Assembly (NCBI RefSeq): GCF_002042885.1 | Contig: NZ_MVFY01000003.1 | Coordinates: forward strand, 62,001-126,000 | DNA: 64,000 bases | Direction of reading: 5' to 3' | Source of the DNA: Citrobacter portucalensis | Lineage (GTDB): Bacteria; Pseudomonadota; Gammaproteobacteria; Enterobacterales; Enterobacteriaceae | In this document: piece by piece, positions 10,821 through 31,124 of the stretch | How positions within the stretch are numbered: position 1 is the first letter of the stretch | How the letters are laid out: each line of letters starts with the position of its first letter | Notes under the pieces: generated by a model | The model's input: only the letters and a program-made list of their open reading frames with translations | Told to the model about the DNA's origin: nothing | Database searches by the model: none | Made by a program: the position numbers and the translations under genes

Positions 10821-10839
10821 AGTAAAGGCCAGGTAAATC

Positions 10840-12156
10840 ATGCCATTAGTCATCGTTGCTATCGGTGTAATCTTGTTACTCCTCCTGATGATCCGTTTCA
10901 AAATGAACGGCTTCATCGCTCTCGTCCTGGTGGCGCTTGCTGTCGGATTGATGCAAGGGATGCCACTGGATAAAGTCATCGGTTCGATTAAAGCCGGCGT
11001 CGGCGGAACCCTTGGCAGCCTCGCCCTGATTATGGGTTTTGGCGCCATGCTGGGCAAAATGCTGGCGGACTGCGGCGGCGCACAGCGCATCGCAACCACG
11101 CTGATTGCTAAATTCGGCAAAAAACACATTCAGTGGGCGGTGGTATTAACCGGCTTCACCGTCGGTTTTGCCCTGTTCTACGAAGTCGGCTTCGTGCTGA
11201 TGCTGCCGCTGGTATTCACCATTGCTGCCGCTGCTAACATCCCGCTGCTGTACGTTGGTGTGCCGATGGCGGCTGCGCTGTCCGTTACTCACGGCTTCCT
11301 GCCGCCGCACCCGGGTCCAACCGCTATTGCCACCATTTTCCACGCAGATATGGGTAAAACTCTGCTGTTTGGTACGATTCTGGCAATCCCGACCGTTATT
11401 CTCGCCGGTCCGGTATACGCGCGTTTCCTGAAAGGCATCGATAAGCCAATCCCGGAAGGTCTGTACAGCGCAAAAACCTTCACTGAAGAAGAGATGCCAG
11501 GCTTTGGCGTCAGCGTCTGGACCTCTCTGGTCCCGGTTATCCTGATGGCAATGCGCGCCGTGGCGGAGATGATTCTGCCGAAAGGCCATGCTTTCCTGAC
11601 GGTTGCAGAATTCCTCGGTGACCCGGTCATGGCAACGCTGATTGCGGTGCTGATTGCGATGTTCACTTTTGGTCTGAACCGCGGACGTTCGATGGATCAG
11701 ATTAACGACACGCTGGTGTCCTCAATCAAAATCATCGCGATGATGCTGTTGATCATCGGTGGTGGCGGTGCCTTCAAACAGGTTCTGGTTGATAGCGGCG
11801 TAGACAAATACATCGCTTCAATGATGCACGGCTCTAACGTTTCTCCGCTGCTGATGGCATGGTCTATCGCTGCAGTACTGCGTATCGCACTGGGTTCCGC
11901 AACCGTTGCAGCGATTACTGCAGGTGGGATTGTGGCACCGCTGATTGCAACGACCGGCGTAAGCCCTGAGCTGATGGTTATTGCGGTTGGTTCCGGTTCC
12001 GTCATCTTCTCCCACGTGAACGATCCTGGGTTCTGGCTGTTCAAGGAGTACTTCAACCTGACCATCGGTGAAACCATCAAGTCATGGTCAATGTTGGAAA
12101 CCATTATCTCCGTCTGCGGTCTGGTAGGGTGTCTGCTGCTGGGTATGGTGGTCTGA
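10840..12156 (+). CDS. gntT: High-affinity gluconate permease GntT
   Basis: Gluconate:H+ symporter of the GntP family in the inner membrane. It has 438 residues, the family length, with about 12-14 hydrophobic segments spread throughout. Family motifs include the MPLVIVAIGVILLLLLMIRF start and the SHVNDPGFWLFKEYFNLT signature near the C terminus. GntR boxes precede it, so induction by gluconate is expected; GntK (38435-38965) would phosphorylate the imported sugar acid. A REP unit and a bidirectional terminator follow. Confidence 0.97.
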   Translation: MPLVIVAIGVILLLLLMIRFKMNGFIALVLVALAVGLMQGMPLDKVIGSIKAGVGGTLGSLALIMGFGAMLGKMLADCGGAQRIATTLIAKFGKKHIQWAVVLTGFTVGFALFYEVGFVLMLPLVFTIAAAANIPLLYVGVPMAAALSVTHGFLPPHPGPTAIATIFHADMGKTLLFGTILAIPTVILAGPVYARFLKGIDKPIPEGLYSAKTFTEEEMPGFGVSVWTSLVPVILMAMRAVAEMILPKGHAFLTVAEFLGDPVMATLIAVLIAMFTFGLNRGRSMDQINDTLVSSIKIIAMMLLIIGGGGAFKQVLVDSGVDKYIASMMHGSNVSPLLMAWSIAAVLRIALGSATVAAITAGGIVAPLIATTGVSPELMVIAVGSGSVIFSHVNDPGFWLFKEYFNLTIGETIKSWSMLETIISVCGLVGCLLLGMVV

Positions 12157-12164
12157 TAAAACTG

Positions 12165-12196
12165 AGCCTGATGGCGCTACGCTTATCAGGCCTACG
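12165..12196. repeat. REP unit after gntT
   Basis: gcctgatggcgctacgcttatcaggc palindrome, nine bases downstream of the gntT stop. Confidence 0.8.
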
Positions 12197-12216
12197 TGCT
12201 ACGAGCCATCACCATA

Positions 12217-12242
12217 AAAAAGCCGGGGAAATCCCCGGCTTT
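12217..12242. terminator. Bidirectional terminator between gntT and malQ
   Basis: AGCCGGGGA-AA-TCCCCGGCT (12221-12240) is a perfect nine-pair hairpin. On the minus strand it is followed by TTTTTT, giving a strong malPQ terminator immediately after the malQ stop; on the plus strand a shorter T tail serves gntT. Confidence 0.9.
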
Positions 12243-12243
12243 C

Positions 12244-14331
12244 TTACTTCTTCTTCGCGGCCGCTTTTCGCCGCTTATCCAAATCCTTAATCAGCTTATT
12301 CACGCCCTCATCGGCAAACATCTGCTCCAGCGTGGCGGTGAGTTTTCGCCGCCAGTTTTTGTACTGGTCGCTGGTCCCCGGAATGTTGACCGGCTCAGCC
12401 ATATCCAGCCAGTCTTCCGGTTGCAGGCCCAATAGCGCACTGTTGCTGTCAGCGATGTAGCGTTGCATGCCGCGATTCAGAATCGGCGTCATCGACATCA
12501 GGGACGCCTTGTGACCGGCACGTTTTGGCAGGCAGCCGTATTTGTGCAGCGCGTCCAGCAGCCCCTGTTTCGCCAGTTCCCGGTCCTGATACAACCCGCG
12601 CAGCACGACTTCATCCGGATACAGGCCCAGTGCTTTACCCAGCGTCAGATCGCCGCTATCCCAATAACCTTTAAGCGTAGGAAGGTCATGCGTCGCCGCG
12701 ACTGCCATTGATTGTTCCGGGTACGCTTTCGGCGCACGGAAGTTTTTCTCATGGTCATTCTCAAAATAAAGCACTTTGTAGGAGTAGACGCCACTGTCAC
12801 GCAGCTTGCTGACGATCTCCACCGGCACGGTACCCAGATCTTCACCAATCACCATGCAGTGATGACGTTTACTCTCCAGCGCCAGAATTGACAGCAGATC
12901 GTCGACCGGATAATGCACGTAGGCACCGTGATCGGCTGTTTCACCGTAAGGGATCCACCACAGACGCAGCATCGACATGACATGGTCGATACGCAACGCG
13001 CCGCAATTCTGCATATTGGCGCGCAGCAGTTCGATAAACGGTTCGTAGGCGCGTGCCGTGATGATGTGCGGATCCATCGGCGGCAGTCCCCAGTTTTGCC
13101 CAAGCGGACCGAGAATATCCGGCGGCGCGCCAACTGAAGCTTTCAGGCAATACAACTCGCGGTCGCACCAGGTTTCCGCCCCGCCTTCGGCCACGCCAAC
13201 GGCCAGGTCGCGATACAGCCCTATTGGCATTGCAAAGCCCTGGCTGGTTTTCCAGCAGTCAGCAAACTGGGTATACGCCAGCCACTGCAACCACAGGTAG
13301 AAATCTACGTCATCACGATGTTCTTCGCAGAAGCGTTTTACCTCTGGCGAGTCCACTGACTGAAAAGCTTCTGGCCACACCGGCCAGCCCCAGCGCAATG
13401 CGTCCTCTTTCACCTGATGCGCATGCAGCGCATCAAAGGCCGCCTGCCAGTAGAGGCTATCCCCTTCCTGAGCCACAAACTGGCGAAATGCCGCCATCTG
13501 CTCATCATCACGCGCAGAGAAGCTTTTCCACGCCATACGTAGCGCCGTCATCTTCAGTGCGGTAACAGCAGAATAATCAACCCACTCGGCATCGCGGGCG
13601 CGTTGCAGAGCTTGCTGAGTCGCGGGTTTCTTCCACCACGCCTGCGCCTCTTTACTCAGACGGAAATCATCTACGGCGTTTACATCAATATAAATAACGT
13701 TCAACCAGCGACGAGACGACGGGCTGTACGGGCTGGCACTCTCCGGATTCGCCGGATACAGCGCGTGAATCGGATTAAGCCCGATAAACGCGCCGCCGCG
13801 TTGCGCCACATCCACCAGCATGGTGCGGAGATCGCCGAAATCGCCAATCCCCCAGTTCTTTTCCGATCGCAAGGTGTAGAGCTGAACACATGCGCCCCAC
13901 AGCTTCTGCCCGGCTAACAACGCCTGCGGTTCATAGCAGCGCTTTGGTGCCACGATGATACGACAATGGGAACGCAGCTCGCCCTGGGTCAGGGTCAACG
14001 TGTGATACCCCTCCGGCAGCTTCGCCGGAAGGTTAAAAGATTTACCACCGACGGCATGCCCTTTGTGCTGCACGCCCTCTTCGGTGGTCAGCAGCCAGTT
14101 AAACTCTCCGTTTCCCTCAACCGCCAGCGGCATTTTCTTGCCAGCGGTATAGACCATGACATTCGGCACCGGGGTTACCGCCACCTGAGTGGCAGCGGTG
14201 GTGCGATGCATGGCGTCAAGCAAACGCCGTTTGGTTTCGGCGCCAATAGACTGCGGTTTACCGTGGGCATTAATGTAATTGGGGCTGATCCCCGCCGCCA
14301 GCGCGGCATTATCCAGACGTTTGCTTTCCAT
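12244..14331 (-). CDS. malQ: 4-alpha-glucanotransferase (amylomaltase) MalQ
   Basis: Cytoplasmic GH77 enzyme that transfers dextrinyl groups between maltodextrins, releasing glucose and making chains long enough for MalP. It has 695 residues. An N-terminal non-catalytic region (about 1-140) precedes the catalytic barrel. Catalytic residues are in LRIDHVMSMLRLW (nucleophile Asp), IGEDLGTVP (acid/base Glu) and THDLPTLKGYW (stabilising Asp). Second gene of malPQ, starting nine bases after the malP stop. It ends in a lysine-rich tail (KRRKAAAKKK). The terminator starts two bases beyond its stop. Confidence 0.97.
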   Translation of the reverse strand: MESKRLDNAALAAGISPNYINAHGKPQSIGAETKRRLLDAMHRTTAATQVAVTPVPNVMVYTAGKKMPLAVEGNGEFNWLLTTEEGVQHKGHAVGGKSFNLPAKLPEGYHTLTLTQGELRSHCRIIVAPKRCYEPQALLAGQKLWGACVQLYTLRSEKNWGIGDFGDLRTMLVDVAQRGGAFIGLNPIHALYPANPESASPYSPSSRRWLNVIYIDVNAVDDFRLSKEAQAWWKKPATQQALQRARDAEWVDYSAVTALKMTALRMAWKSFSARDDEQMAAFRQFVAQEGDSLYWQAAFDALHAHQVKEDALRWGWPVWPEAFQSVDSPEVKRFCEEHRDDVDFYLWLQWLAYTQFADCWKTSQGFAMPIGLYRDLAVGVAEGGAETWCDRELYCLKASVGAPPDILGPLGQNWGLPPMDPHIITARAYEPFIELLRANMQNCGALRIDHVMSMLRLWWIPYGETADHGAYVHYPVDDLLSILALESKRHHCMVIGEDLGTVPVEIVSKLRDSGVYSYKVLYFENDHEKNFRAPKAYPEQSMAVAATHDLPTLKGYWDSGDLTLGKALGLYPDEVVLRGLYQDRELAKQGLLDALHKYGCLPKRAGHKASLMSMTPILNRGMQRYIADSNSALLGLQPEDWLDMAEPVNIPGTSDQYKNWRRKLTATLEQMFADEGVNKLIKDLDKRRKAAAKKK

Positions 14332-14340
14332 CGCGATTCC

Positions 14341-20059
<5,719 letters not shown>

Positions 20060-20062
20060 TTA

Positions 20063-20092
20063 ATGCCTGATACGCAACGCTTATCAGGCCTG
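20063..20092. repeat. REP unit between malT and glpR
   Basis: atgcctgatacgcaacgcttatcaggcc palindrome in the 41-base convergent gap. Confidence 0.75.
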
Positions 20093-20100
20093 GAATTACC

Positions 20101-20859
20101 TTAGCACAGCTCTAACTGGATATGATGGTCAGCAATCACCTGCATCACACCAGCAGGCGGCAGCGTGTCGGTATACACCGCATCCACCATGCTGATGCTG
20201 CCCATATTCACCATCGCGTTACGCCCAAACTTCGAGTGGTCCACCACCAGCATCACATGCCGTGAATTCTCAATGATCGCGCGTTTGGTGCGAACCTCGT
20301 GATAATCAAACTCCAGCAGAGAACCATCGCTGTCGATGCCGCTGATCCCTAAGATACCGAAGTCCAGACGGAACTGAGAAATAAAGTCGAGGGTCGCTTC
20401 GCCCATAATACCGCCGTCGCGGCTACGCAGTTCACCACCGGCGAGGATTATGCGGAAATCCTCTTTCGCCATCAGCGTGTTCGCCACATTGAGGTTGTTG
20501 GTCACAATGCGTAAATTGCTGTGATTAAGCAGCGCGTGAGCCACCGCTTCCGGCGTGGTTCCGATATCAATAAACAGCGTTGAGCCGTTCGGGATTTGCG
20601 TGGCAACTTTGCGGGCAATGCGCTCTTTTTCCGCCGTCTGCGTCGCTTTACGGTCATGCCACGGGGTGTTGACCGAGCTGGATGGCAGCGCCGCGCCGCC
20701 GTGATGGCGCAAAATCATGTTCTGATCGGCCAGATCGTTAAGATCGCGGCGAATCGTCTGCGGGCTGACGGAGAAATGCTCCACCAGCTCTTCAGTACTG
20801 ACGTATCCCTGTTTTTTTACCAGCTCGATGATCGCGTCATGTCGTTGTGTTTGCTTCAT
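20101..20859 (-). CDS. glpR: GlpR repressor of the glycerol-3-phosphate regulon
   Basis: DeoR-family repressor released from DNA by glycerol-3-phosphate. It has 252 residues. The N-terminal winged HTH (about 1-57) contains STEELVEHFSVSPQTIRRDLNDL and RHHGGA; the C-terminal sugar-phosphate sensor domain has FIDIGTTPEAVAHAL and the IILAGGELRSRDGG motif. E. coli K-12 carries a glpR mutation in some lines, but no disruption is seen here. It is the last gene of glpEGR, separated from glpG by a REP unit that overlaps the glpG stop. Confidence 0.97.
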   Translation of the reverse strand: MKQTQRHDAIIELVKKQGYVSTEELVEHFSVSPQTIRRDLNDLADQNMILRHHGGAALPSSSVNTPWHDRKATQTAEKERIARKVATQIPNGSTLFIDIGTTPEAVAHALLNHSNLRIVTNNLNVANTLMAKEDFRIILAGGELRSRDGGIMGEATLDFISQFRLDFGILGISGIDSDGSLLEFDYHEVRTKRAIIENSRHVMLVVDHSKFGRNAMVNMGSISMVDAVYTDTLPPAGVMQVIADHHIQLELC

Positions 20860-20878
20860 TAGTGTTCCCTGAAATTTT

Positions 20879-21750
<872 letters not shown>

Positions 21751-21813
21751 TTATTCCACACAAAAGAGGACAGTATATATATCCTGCCCGTTTCAGGCTG
21801 CATCTTTGTTAGC

Positions 21814-22140
21814 TTACGAACCGTATGCCACTTCTGCCGGAAAATGTCGATGCCAGGCGTCGAAGCCGCCATCAACGCTGTAAACCGCGTCATAGCCTTG
21901 CTGAAGAAGATATTGCGCCGCGCCTTTACTGCTGTTGCCGTGATAACACATCACCAACACGGCGGTGTCGAAATCATGCTCGCGCATAAATGACCCCAGC
22001 GTGTCGTTCGTCAGATGAAACGCCTGCGGGGCATGACCCATGGCATAGCTTTGCGGATCACGGATATCCACTAACACCGCGCTCCCCTGATGCAGCTTCT
22101 GATGCGCTTCTTCGACATTAATACATTCAAACTGATCCAT
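21814..22140 (-). CDS. glpE: GlpE thiosulfate sulfurtransferase
   Basis: Single-domain rhodanese that transfers sulfane sulfur from thiosulfate to cyanide or thioredoxin. It has 108 residues with the start at 22140 ([16 protein letters not shown]). The catalytic cysteine C65 lies in the loop [13 protein letters not shown] longer in-frame start would add 14 residues not found in the family. First gene of glpEGR, divergent from glpD across a GlpR operator. Confidence 0.95.
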   Translation of the reverse strand: MDQFECINVEEAHQKLHQGSAVLVDIRDPQSYAMGHAPQAFHLTNDTLGSFMREHDFDTAVLVMCYHGNSSKGAAQYLLQQGYDAVYSVDGGFDAWHRHFPAEVAYGS

Positions 22141-22286
22141 TGCTCTCTCTTCTTTATATGGCAGGTGATGCTTTTCGGACATGTTACTGCTTAGTGTACG
22201 TCCCGACGGCAGTTAAACGCCATAATGTTATATGTATCACTGTAAATTGTTTATCCGATGTTACCAATGGCGCGATTCTTTGCTAT

Positions 22287-22306
22287 TATGCTCGATAACG
22301 AACATT
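22287..22306. promoter_or_regulatory. GlpR operator upstream of glpD
   Basis: TATGCTCGATAACGAACATT is a near-perfect GlpR operator (consensus WATGTTCGWTAWCGAACATW), 33 bases before the glpD start. It explains glycerol-3-phosphate induction of glpD and may also affect divergent glpE. Confidence 0.9.
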
Positions 22307-22338
22307 AATGAGCTATAACGAAAGTGCGAGAGGCCAGC

Positions 22339-23847
22339 ATGGAAACCAAAGATCTGATTGTGATAGGTGGAGGCATCAACGGTGCCGGTATCGCGGCAGA
22401 TGCCGCTGGACGCGGTTTATCCGTGCTGATGCTGGAAGCGCAGGATTTAGCCTGCGCCACCTCTTCCGCTAGCTCCAAACTCATCCACGGTGGCCTGCGC
22501 TACCTGGAACACTACGAATTTCGTCTGGTAAGCGAAGCGCTGGCCGAACGTGAAGTGCTGTTGAAAATGGCACCGCATATCGCCTTCCCGATGCGTTTTC
22601 GTCTGCCCCACCGCCCGCATCTGCGTCCGGCGTGGATGATCCGCATTGGTTTGTTTATGTACGATCATCTGGGCAAACGCACTAGTTTGCCAAGTTCTAC
22701 CGGTTTGCGTTTTGGCGCAGATTCCGTAATGAAACCTGAGATTGTGCGCGGTTTCGAATATTCTGACTGCTGGGTAGACGATGCGCGACTGGTTTTGGCA
22801 AACGCCCAAATGGTTGTACGTAAAGGCGGAGAAGTATTAACCCGCACTCGCGCCACTTCTGCTCGCCGTGAAAATGGTTTGTGGATTGTTGAAGCTGAAG
22901 ATATCGATACCGGCAAAAAATACACCTGGCAGGCGCGTGGCCTGGTCAACGCCACCGGTCCGTGGGTGAAAGAGTTCTTCGACGACGGTATGCACCTGCC
23001 ATCACCGTACGGCATTCGCCTGATTAAAGGCAGCCACATCGTAGTGCCGCGCGTACATACCCAGAAGCAAGCTTATATTCTGCAGAACGAAGATAAGCGT
23101 ATCGTGTTTGTTATCCCATGGATGGACGAATTCTCGATCATCGGGACGACAGACGTTGAATACAAAGGCGATCCGAAAGCAGTGAAAATTGATGAAAGCG
23201 AAATCAATTACCTGCTGAAGGTCTACAACGCACACTTTAAGAAACAACTGGGTCGTGATGATATCGTCTGGACTTACTCGGGCGTGCGTCCGCTGTGCGA
23301 TGACGAGTCTGACTCACCGCAGGCGATCACCCGTGATTACACGCTGGATATCCACGACGAAAACGGCAAAGCGCCGTTGCTGTCGGTCTTTGGCGGTAAG
23401 CTGACCACCTATCGTAAGCTGGCTGAGCACGCGATGGAAAAACTGGCATCGTACTACCAAGGAATTGGTCCGGCATGGACGAAAGAGTGCATTCTGCCAG
23501 GCGGTGACATTGGCGGCGATCGCGAAGATTACGCGGCCAAACTGCGCCGTCGCTACCCGTTCCTGACCGAGTCGCTGGCACGCCATTATTCTCGCACCTA
23601 CGGCAGCAACACCGAATGGGTTATCGGCGAAGCCACCTCGCTTGCCGAGTTAGGTGAAGACTTTGGCCATGAGTTTTATGAGGCCGAACTGAAATATCTG
23701 GTCGATCATGAATGGGTTCGTCGTGCGGAAGATGCGTTGTGGCGTCGCACGAAAGAAGGTATGTGGCTGAATGCTGAGCAGCAGTCGCGTATGACCCAGT
23801 GGCTGGCGGAGTACATTGAGAAGCACCAGCTGTCGCTGGCGTCCTGA
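22339..23847 (+). CDS. glpD: Aerobic glycerol-3-phosphate dehydrogenase GlpD
   Basis: Membrane-associated flavoprotein that oxidises glycerol-3-phosphate to dihydroxyacetone phosphate and passes electrons to ubiquinone. It has 502 residues with start METKDLIVIGGGINGAGIAA (22339); an earlier in-frame start (22324) adds MREAS, absent from the family. The FAD-binding GGGINGAGIAADAAGRG motif is at residues 10-26, with SSASSKLIHGGLRYLE and the substrate-side FGGKLTTYRKLAEHA further on. The C-terminal 40-50 residues differ from E. coli only by conservative changes. REP elements follow. Confidence 0.98.
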   Translation: METKDLIVIGGGINGAGIAADAAGRGLSVLMLEAQDLACATSSASSKLIHGGLRYLEHYEFRLVSEALAEREVLLKMAPHIAFPMRFRLPHRPHLRPAWMIRIGLFMYDHLGKRTSLPSSTGLRFGADSVMKPEIVRGFEYSDCWVDDARLVLANAQMVVRKGGEVLTRTRATSARRENGLWIVEAEDIDTGKKYTWQARGLVNATGPWVKEFFDDGMHLPSPYGIRLIKGSHIVVPRVHTQKQAYILQNEDKRIVFVIPWMDEFSIIGTTDVEYKGDPKAVKIDESEINYLLKVYNAHFKKQLGRDDIVWTYSGVRPLCDDESDSPQAITRDYTLDIHDENGKAPLLSVFGGKLTTYRKLAEHAMEKLASYYQGIGPAWTKECILPGGDIGGDREDYAAKLRRRYPFLTESLARHYSRTYGSNTEWVIGEATSLAELGEDFGHEFYEAELKYLVDHEWVRRAEDALWRRTKEGMWLNAEQQSRMTQWLAEYIEKHQLSLAS

Positions 23848-23852
23848 TAAAA

Positions 23853-23931
23853 ATGCCGGATGCGGCTAGCGCCTTATCCGGCCTACAAGAGTGCATAAAC
23901 GTAGGCCGGGCAAGCGAAGCGCCCCCGGCAT
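23853..23931. repeat. REP pair between glpD and glgP
   Basis: Units at 23853-23887 and about 23900-23931 in opposite orientation lie in the convergent gap. They are the only visible candidate transcription ends for both genes. Confidence 0.85.
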
Positions 23932-23937
23932 CGTGTG

Positions 23938-27837
<3,900 letters not shown>

Positions 27838-27838
<1 letters not shown>

Positions 27839-29133
27839 TATCGCTCCTGTTTGATCTGCAGTTTGCGTAGCATTTCACGCGTGACCAGCACAATACCTTC
27901 CTCTGAACGGTAGAAACGACGCGCATCTTCTTCCGCGTTTTCACCAATCACCATGCCTTCGGGAATAACGCAGGCGCGGTCGATAATGCAACGACGTAAG
28001 CGGCACGAACGTCCCACCCACACTTCAGGTAACAACACTGCCGAATCAATGTTACAGAATGAATTCACCCGCACTCGCGGGAACAGAACGGACTGCACCA
28101 CCACCGAACCTGAAATTATGCATCCGCCAGAAACCAGCGAGTTCAGCGTCATTCCGTGGCTGCCGGAACGGTCCTGAACAAATTTCGCCGGTGGCAGCGA
28201 TTCCATGTGCGTACGGATTGGCCAGTCCTGGTCGTACATGTCCAGTTCAGGCGTCACCGAAGCCAGATCGAGGTTCGCCTTCCAGTAGGCTTCCAGCGTA
28301 CCCACGTCACGCCAGTACGGCTCGGATTCCGGGTCAGACTGCACGCAGGACAACGGGAATGGATGTGCATACGCCATGCCAGCTTCGGTGATTTTCGGGA
28401 TAATGTCTTTACCGAAATCGTGACTGGAGTTTTCATCGAGGTCATCTTCCGCCAGCAATTCATACAGATAATCGGCGTTGAAAACGTAGATCCCCATACT
28501 GGCAAGAGATTTGGTCGGGTCGCCTGGCATGGCTGGCGGGTTAGCGGGTTTTTCAACAAACTCGATAATTTTGTCGCTGTCGTCCACGTCCATTACGCCA
28601 AACGCGCTGGCCTCTTCAATAGGCACTGGCATACAGGCCACGGTGCAACGCGCGCCTTTCTCGACGTGGTCGATAAGCATGCGTGAGTAGTCCTGCTTGT
28701 AGATATGATCGCCCGCGAGGATCACCACATATTCCGCTTTATAGCGTCGAATGATGTCCAGGTTTTGGGTCACCGCATCCGCCGTACCGCGATACCAGTT
28801 TTCACCCTGCATTCTCTGCTGGGCAGGCAGCAGATCGACAAACTCGTTCATCTCTTCGCTAAAGAACGACCAGCCGCGCTGAATATGCTGCACCAGCGTG
28901 TGGGACTGGTACTGGGTGATCACGCCAATACGGCGGATCCCGGAGTTAATACAGTTGGATAAGGCAAAATCGATAATGCGGAACTTACCGCCAAAGTGCA
29001 CAGCAGGTTTGGCACGTTTGTTGGTTAAATCTTTTAAGCGGGTACCGCGGCCACCGGCCAGGATCAGGGCAACAGATTTTAATGGCAGCTGGCGCGCCAA
29101 CATTACACGATCGTTCTTCTCTAAACTCACCAT
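27838..29133 (-). CDS. glgC: Glucose-1-phosphate adenylyltransferase GlgC
   Basis: Makes ADP-glucose from ATP and glucose-1-phosphate, the committed and allosterically controlled step of glycogen synthesis. It has 431 residues when begun at [17 protein letters not shown] (29133); the longer frame adds 12 residues not in the family. The nucleotidyltransferase motif [21 protein letters not shown] holds the activator-binding lysine region. The substrate motif FVEKPANPP and a C-terminal beta-helix follow. Gap to glgX is 14 bases. Confidence 0.98.
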
Positions 29134-29147
29134 GACTAACTCCTTTT

Positions 29148-31124
29148 TTATCTTCTCTGGAACACACACAGTCCGTGCGCAGGTCCCTGCCAGACAGCCG
29201 TAAGCACCGGATTATCCTCTCCGGCAAATGGGGGAACGGCGCACCATTCCCCTTCAGGTAAAACGATATCTGTCACCTCAAGCGTGGCATTTATTGCAAT
29301 CAGAAAACGGTCTGAAAGCAGGATTTGCATCTGCCTCGGGCCGTTTTGCCACTCATCCGCACTTAAGGGTTGTGCGTACTTATTCAGCCAACGAACATTG
29401 CCATCGCCCTCTTCCCACCAGCGATCACCCGTTAGTGCAGGAATTTGCTGGCGAAGATGGATCAGGGCAGCGGTAAATGTGGTTAGTCCGCTGTTTGCCT
29501 GCTGCCAGTCCAGCCAAGTCAGGGCGTTATCCTGGCAGTAAGCGTTATTGTTGCCGTGCTGGCTATGACCATGCTCATCGCCCGCCAGCAACATCGGCGT
29601 CCCCTGGGAGAGCAACAGCGTGGATAACAGCGCATGAATGCTGTCGCGCCGCCGCTCAATCAGGTCCAGCGTGCCGCCTAATCCTTCTTTACCATGATTG
29701 TCGCTGTAGTTATTGCTAGTGCCGTCGCGATTTTCCTCACCATTCGCTTCATTGTGCTTATTTGTGAAGCACACACAGTCGCGTAGCGTAAAACCGTCGT
29801 GCGCAGTCACCAGATTGACCGTCGCGCTGGGCTTGCGACCATCGCGTTTAAACACGTCGCTTGATGCGGCAAAACGCCCGGCAAACTCACCCAACGAGAG
29901 ATTACGCTGGAGCCAGAAGCGTCGGGTCGCATCGCGGAAATGGTCATTCCACTCGGCAAACGGCGGGGGGAAATTCCCCACCTGATACCCGCCTTCACCA
30001 ATATCCCACGGTTCCGCAATCAGCTTAACGCGTGAGAGCCGCGGACAGTTTTGGATCGCGGTAAACAGTGGCGCATCCTGACGAAACGCAGGTGTACGCC
30101 CCATGACGGAAGCCAAATCAAAACGAAAACCATCCACATGGCAGGTTTCAACCCAGTAGCGCAGGCATTCACATGCGTATTCCACAACGCCCGGATGGCT
30201 CAGATTGAGGGTGTTCCCACAACCGGTCCAGTTGTAGTAATCACCATCGTCCCTGATCCAATAATAGCTACGGTTATCAATTCCGCGCAGCGAGAAGACG
30301 GGGCCTTCGAGATCCAGTTCGGCGCTGTGGTTCAAAACGATATCGAGAATGACCTCAATCCCCGCTTTGTGCAGCGCTTTTACCGCGTCGCGAAACTCAT
30401 CAAGCGCACTCTCCGGCGAACAGGCATAGGCCGGATGCAGTGCAAACATCGCTACCGGGTTGTAGCCCCAATAGTTCGACAGCCCCAGCCGCTGAAGCCG
30501 TGGTTCGCTGGCAAAATGCGCCACCGGCAGCAGCTCCAGCGCGGTAATGCCGAGGCGCTTGAAGTAATCGATCATCACTGGATGGCCCAGCGCTTTGTAG
30601 GTTCCGCGAATCTCTTCCGGCAGCTCAGGATGCAAATATGTCAACCCTTTGACATGCGCTTCGTAAATCACGGTATTGCCCCACGGCGTGCGCGGCGGGG
30701 TATCATCCTCCCAGTCATAATGATCGGACACCACCACGCCCTTCAGCGCGATGGTGGCATTATCATGATGATCCGGTTCATTTAGCCCACCGTGCAGCAG
30801 CGGGTTATCTTTTAACTCGCCATCCACCCGACGGGCGCAAGGGTCAAGCAGCAGCTTGGCCGGATTAAACCGGTGGCCCTGCTGCGGTTGCCATGGGCCA
30901 TGAACACGATAGCCATAGCGCAGACCGGGCCGGGCGTTGGCCAGATAGCCGTGCCAGACATCACCGCTACGCCCCGGCAGGTCATAGCGAAGTTCGCACC
31001 CTTGCTCATCGAATACGCATAATTCAACGCGTTCAGCGTGGGCTGAGAAGAGTGTGAAATTGACACCATGGCCGTCATACGTTGCACCATGGGGGGTGGC
31101 GTTGCCGGTTGCCAGTTGCGTCAT
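29148..31124 (-). CDS. glgX: Glycogen debranching enzyme GlgX
   Basis: GH13 isoamylase-type enzyme that removes short (mostly four-glucose) branches left by GlgP. It has 658 residues. An N-terminal CBM48 domain (about 15-110) precedes the catalytic barrel, with [12 protein letters not shown] (region I), [13 protein letters not shown] (nucleophile Asp), [14 protein letters not shown] (acid/base Glu) and [13 protein letters not shown] (region IV). Its start overlaps the glgB stop by one base (TAATG). Length and neighbours match E. coli. Confidence 0.98.
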   Translation of the reverse strand: MTQLATGNATPHGATYDGHGVNFTLFSAHAERVELCVFDEQGCELRYDLPGRSGDVWHGYLANARPGLRYGYRVHGPWQPQQGHRFNPAKLLLDPCARRVDGELKDNPLLHGGLNEPDHHDNATIALKGVVVSDHYDWEDDTPPRTPWGNTVIYEAHVKGLTYLHPELPEEIRGTYKALGHPVMIDYFKRLGITALELLPVAHFASEPRLQRLGLSNYWGYNPVAMFALHPAYACSPESALDEFRDAVKALHKAGIEVILDIVLNHSAELDLEGPVFSLRGIDNRSYYWIRDDGDYYNWTGCGNTLNLSHPGVVEYACECLRYWVETCHVDGFRFDLASVMGRTPAFRQDAPLFTAIQNCPRLSRVKLIAEPWDIGEGGYQVGNFPPPFAEWNDHFRDATRRFWLQRNLSLGEFAGRFAASSDVFKRDGRKPSATVNLVTAHDGFTLRDCVCFTNKHNEANGEENRDGTSNNYSDNHGKEGLGGTLDLIERRRDSIHALLSTLLLSQGTPMLLAGDEHGHSQHGNNNAYCQDNALTWLDWQQANSGLTTFTAALIHLRQQIPALTGDRWWEEGDGNVRWLNKYAQPLSADEWQNGPRQMQILLSDRFLIAINATLEVTDIVLPEGEWCAVPPFAGEDNPVLTAVWQGPAHGLCVFQRR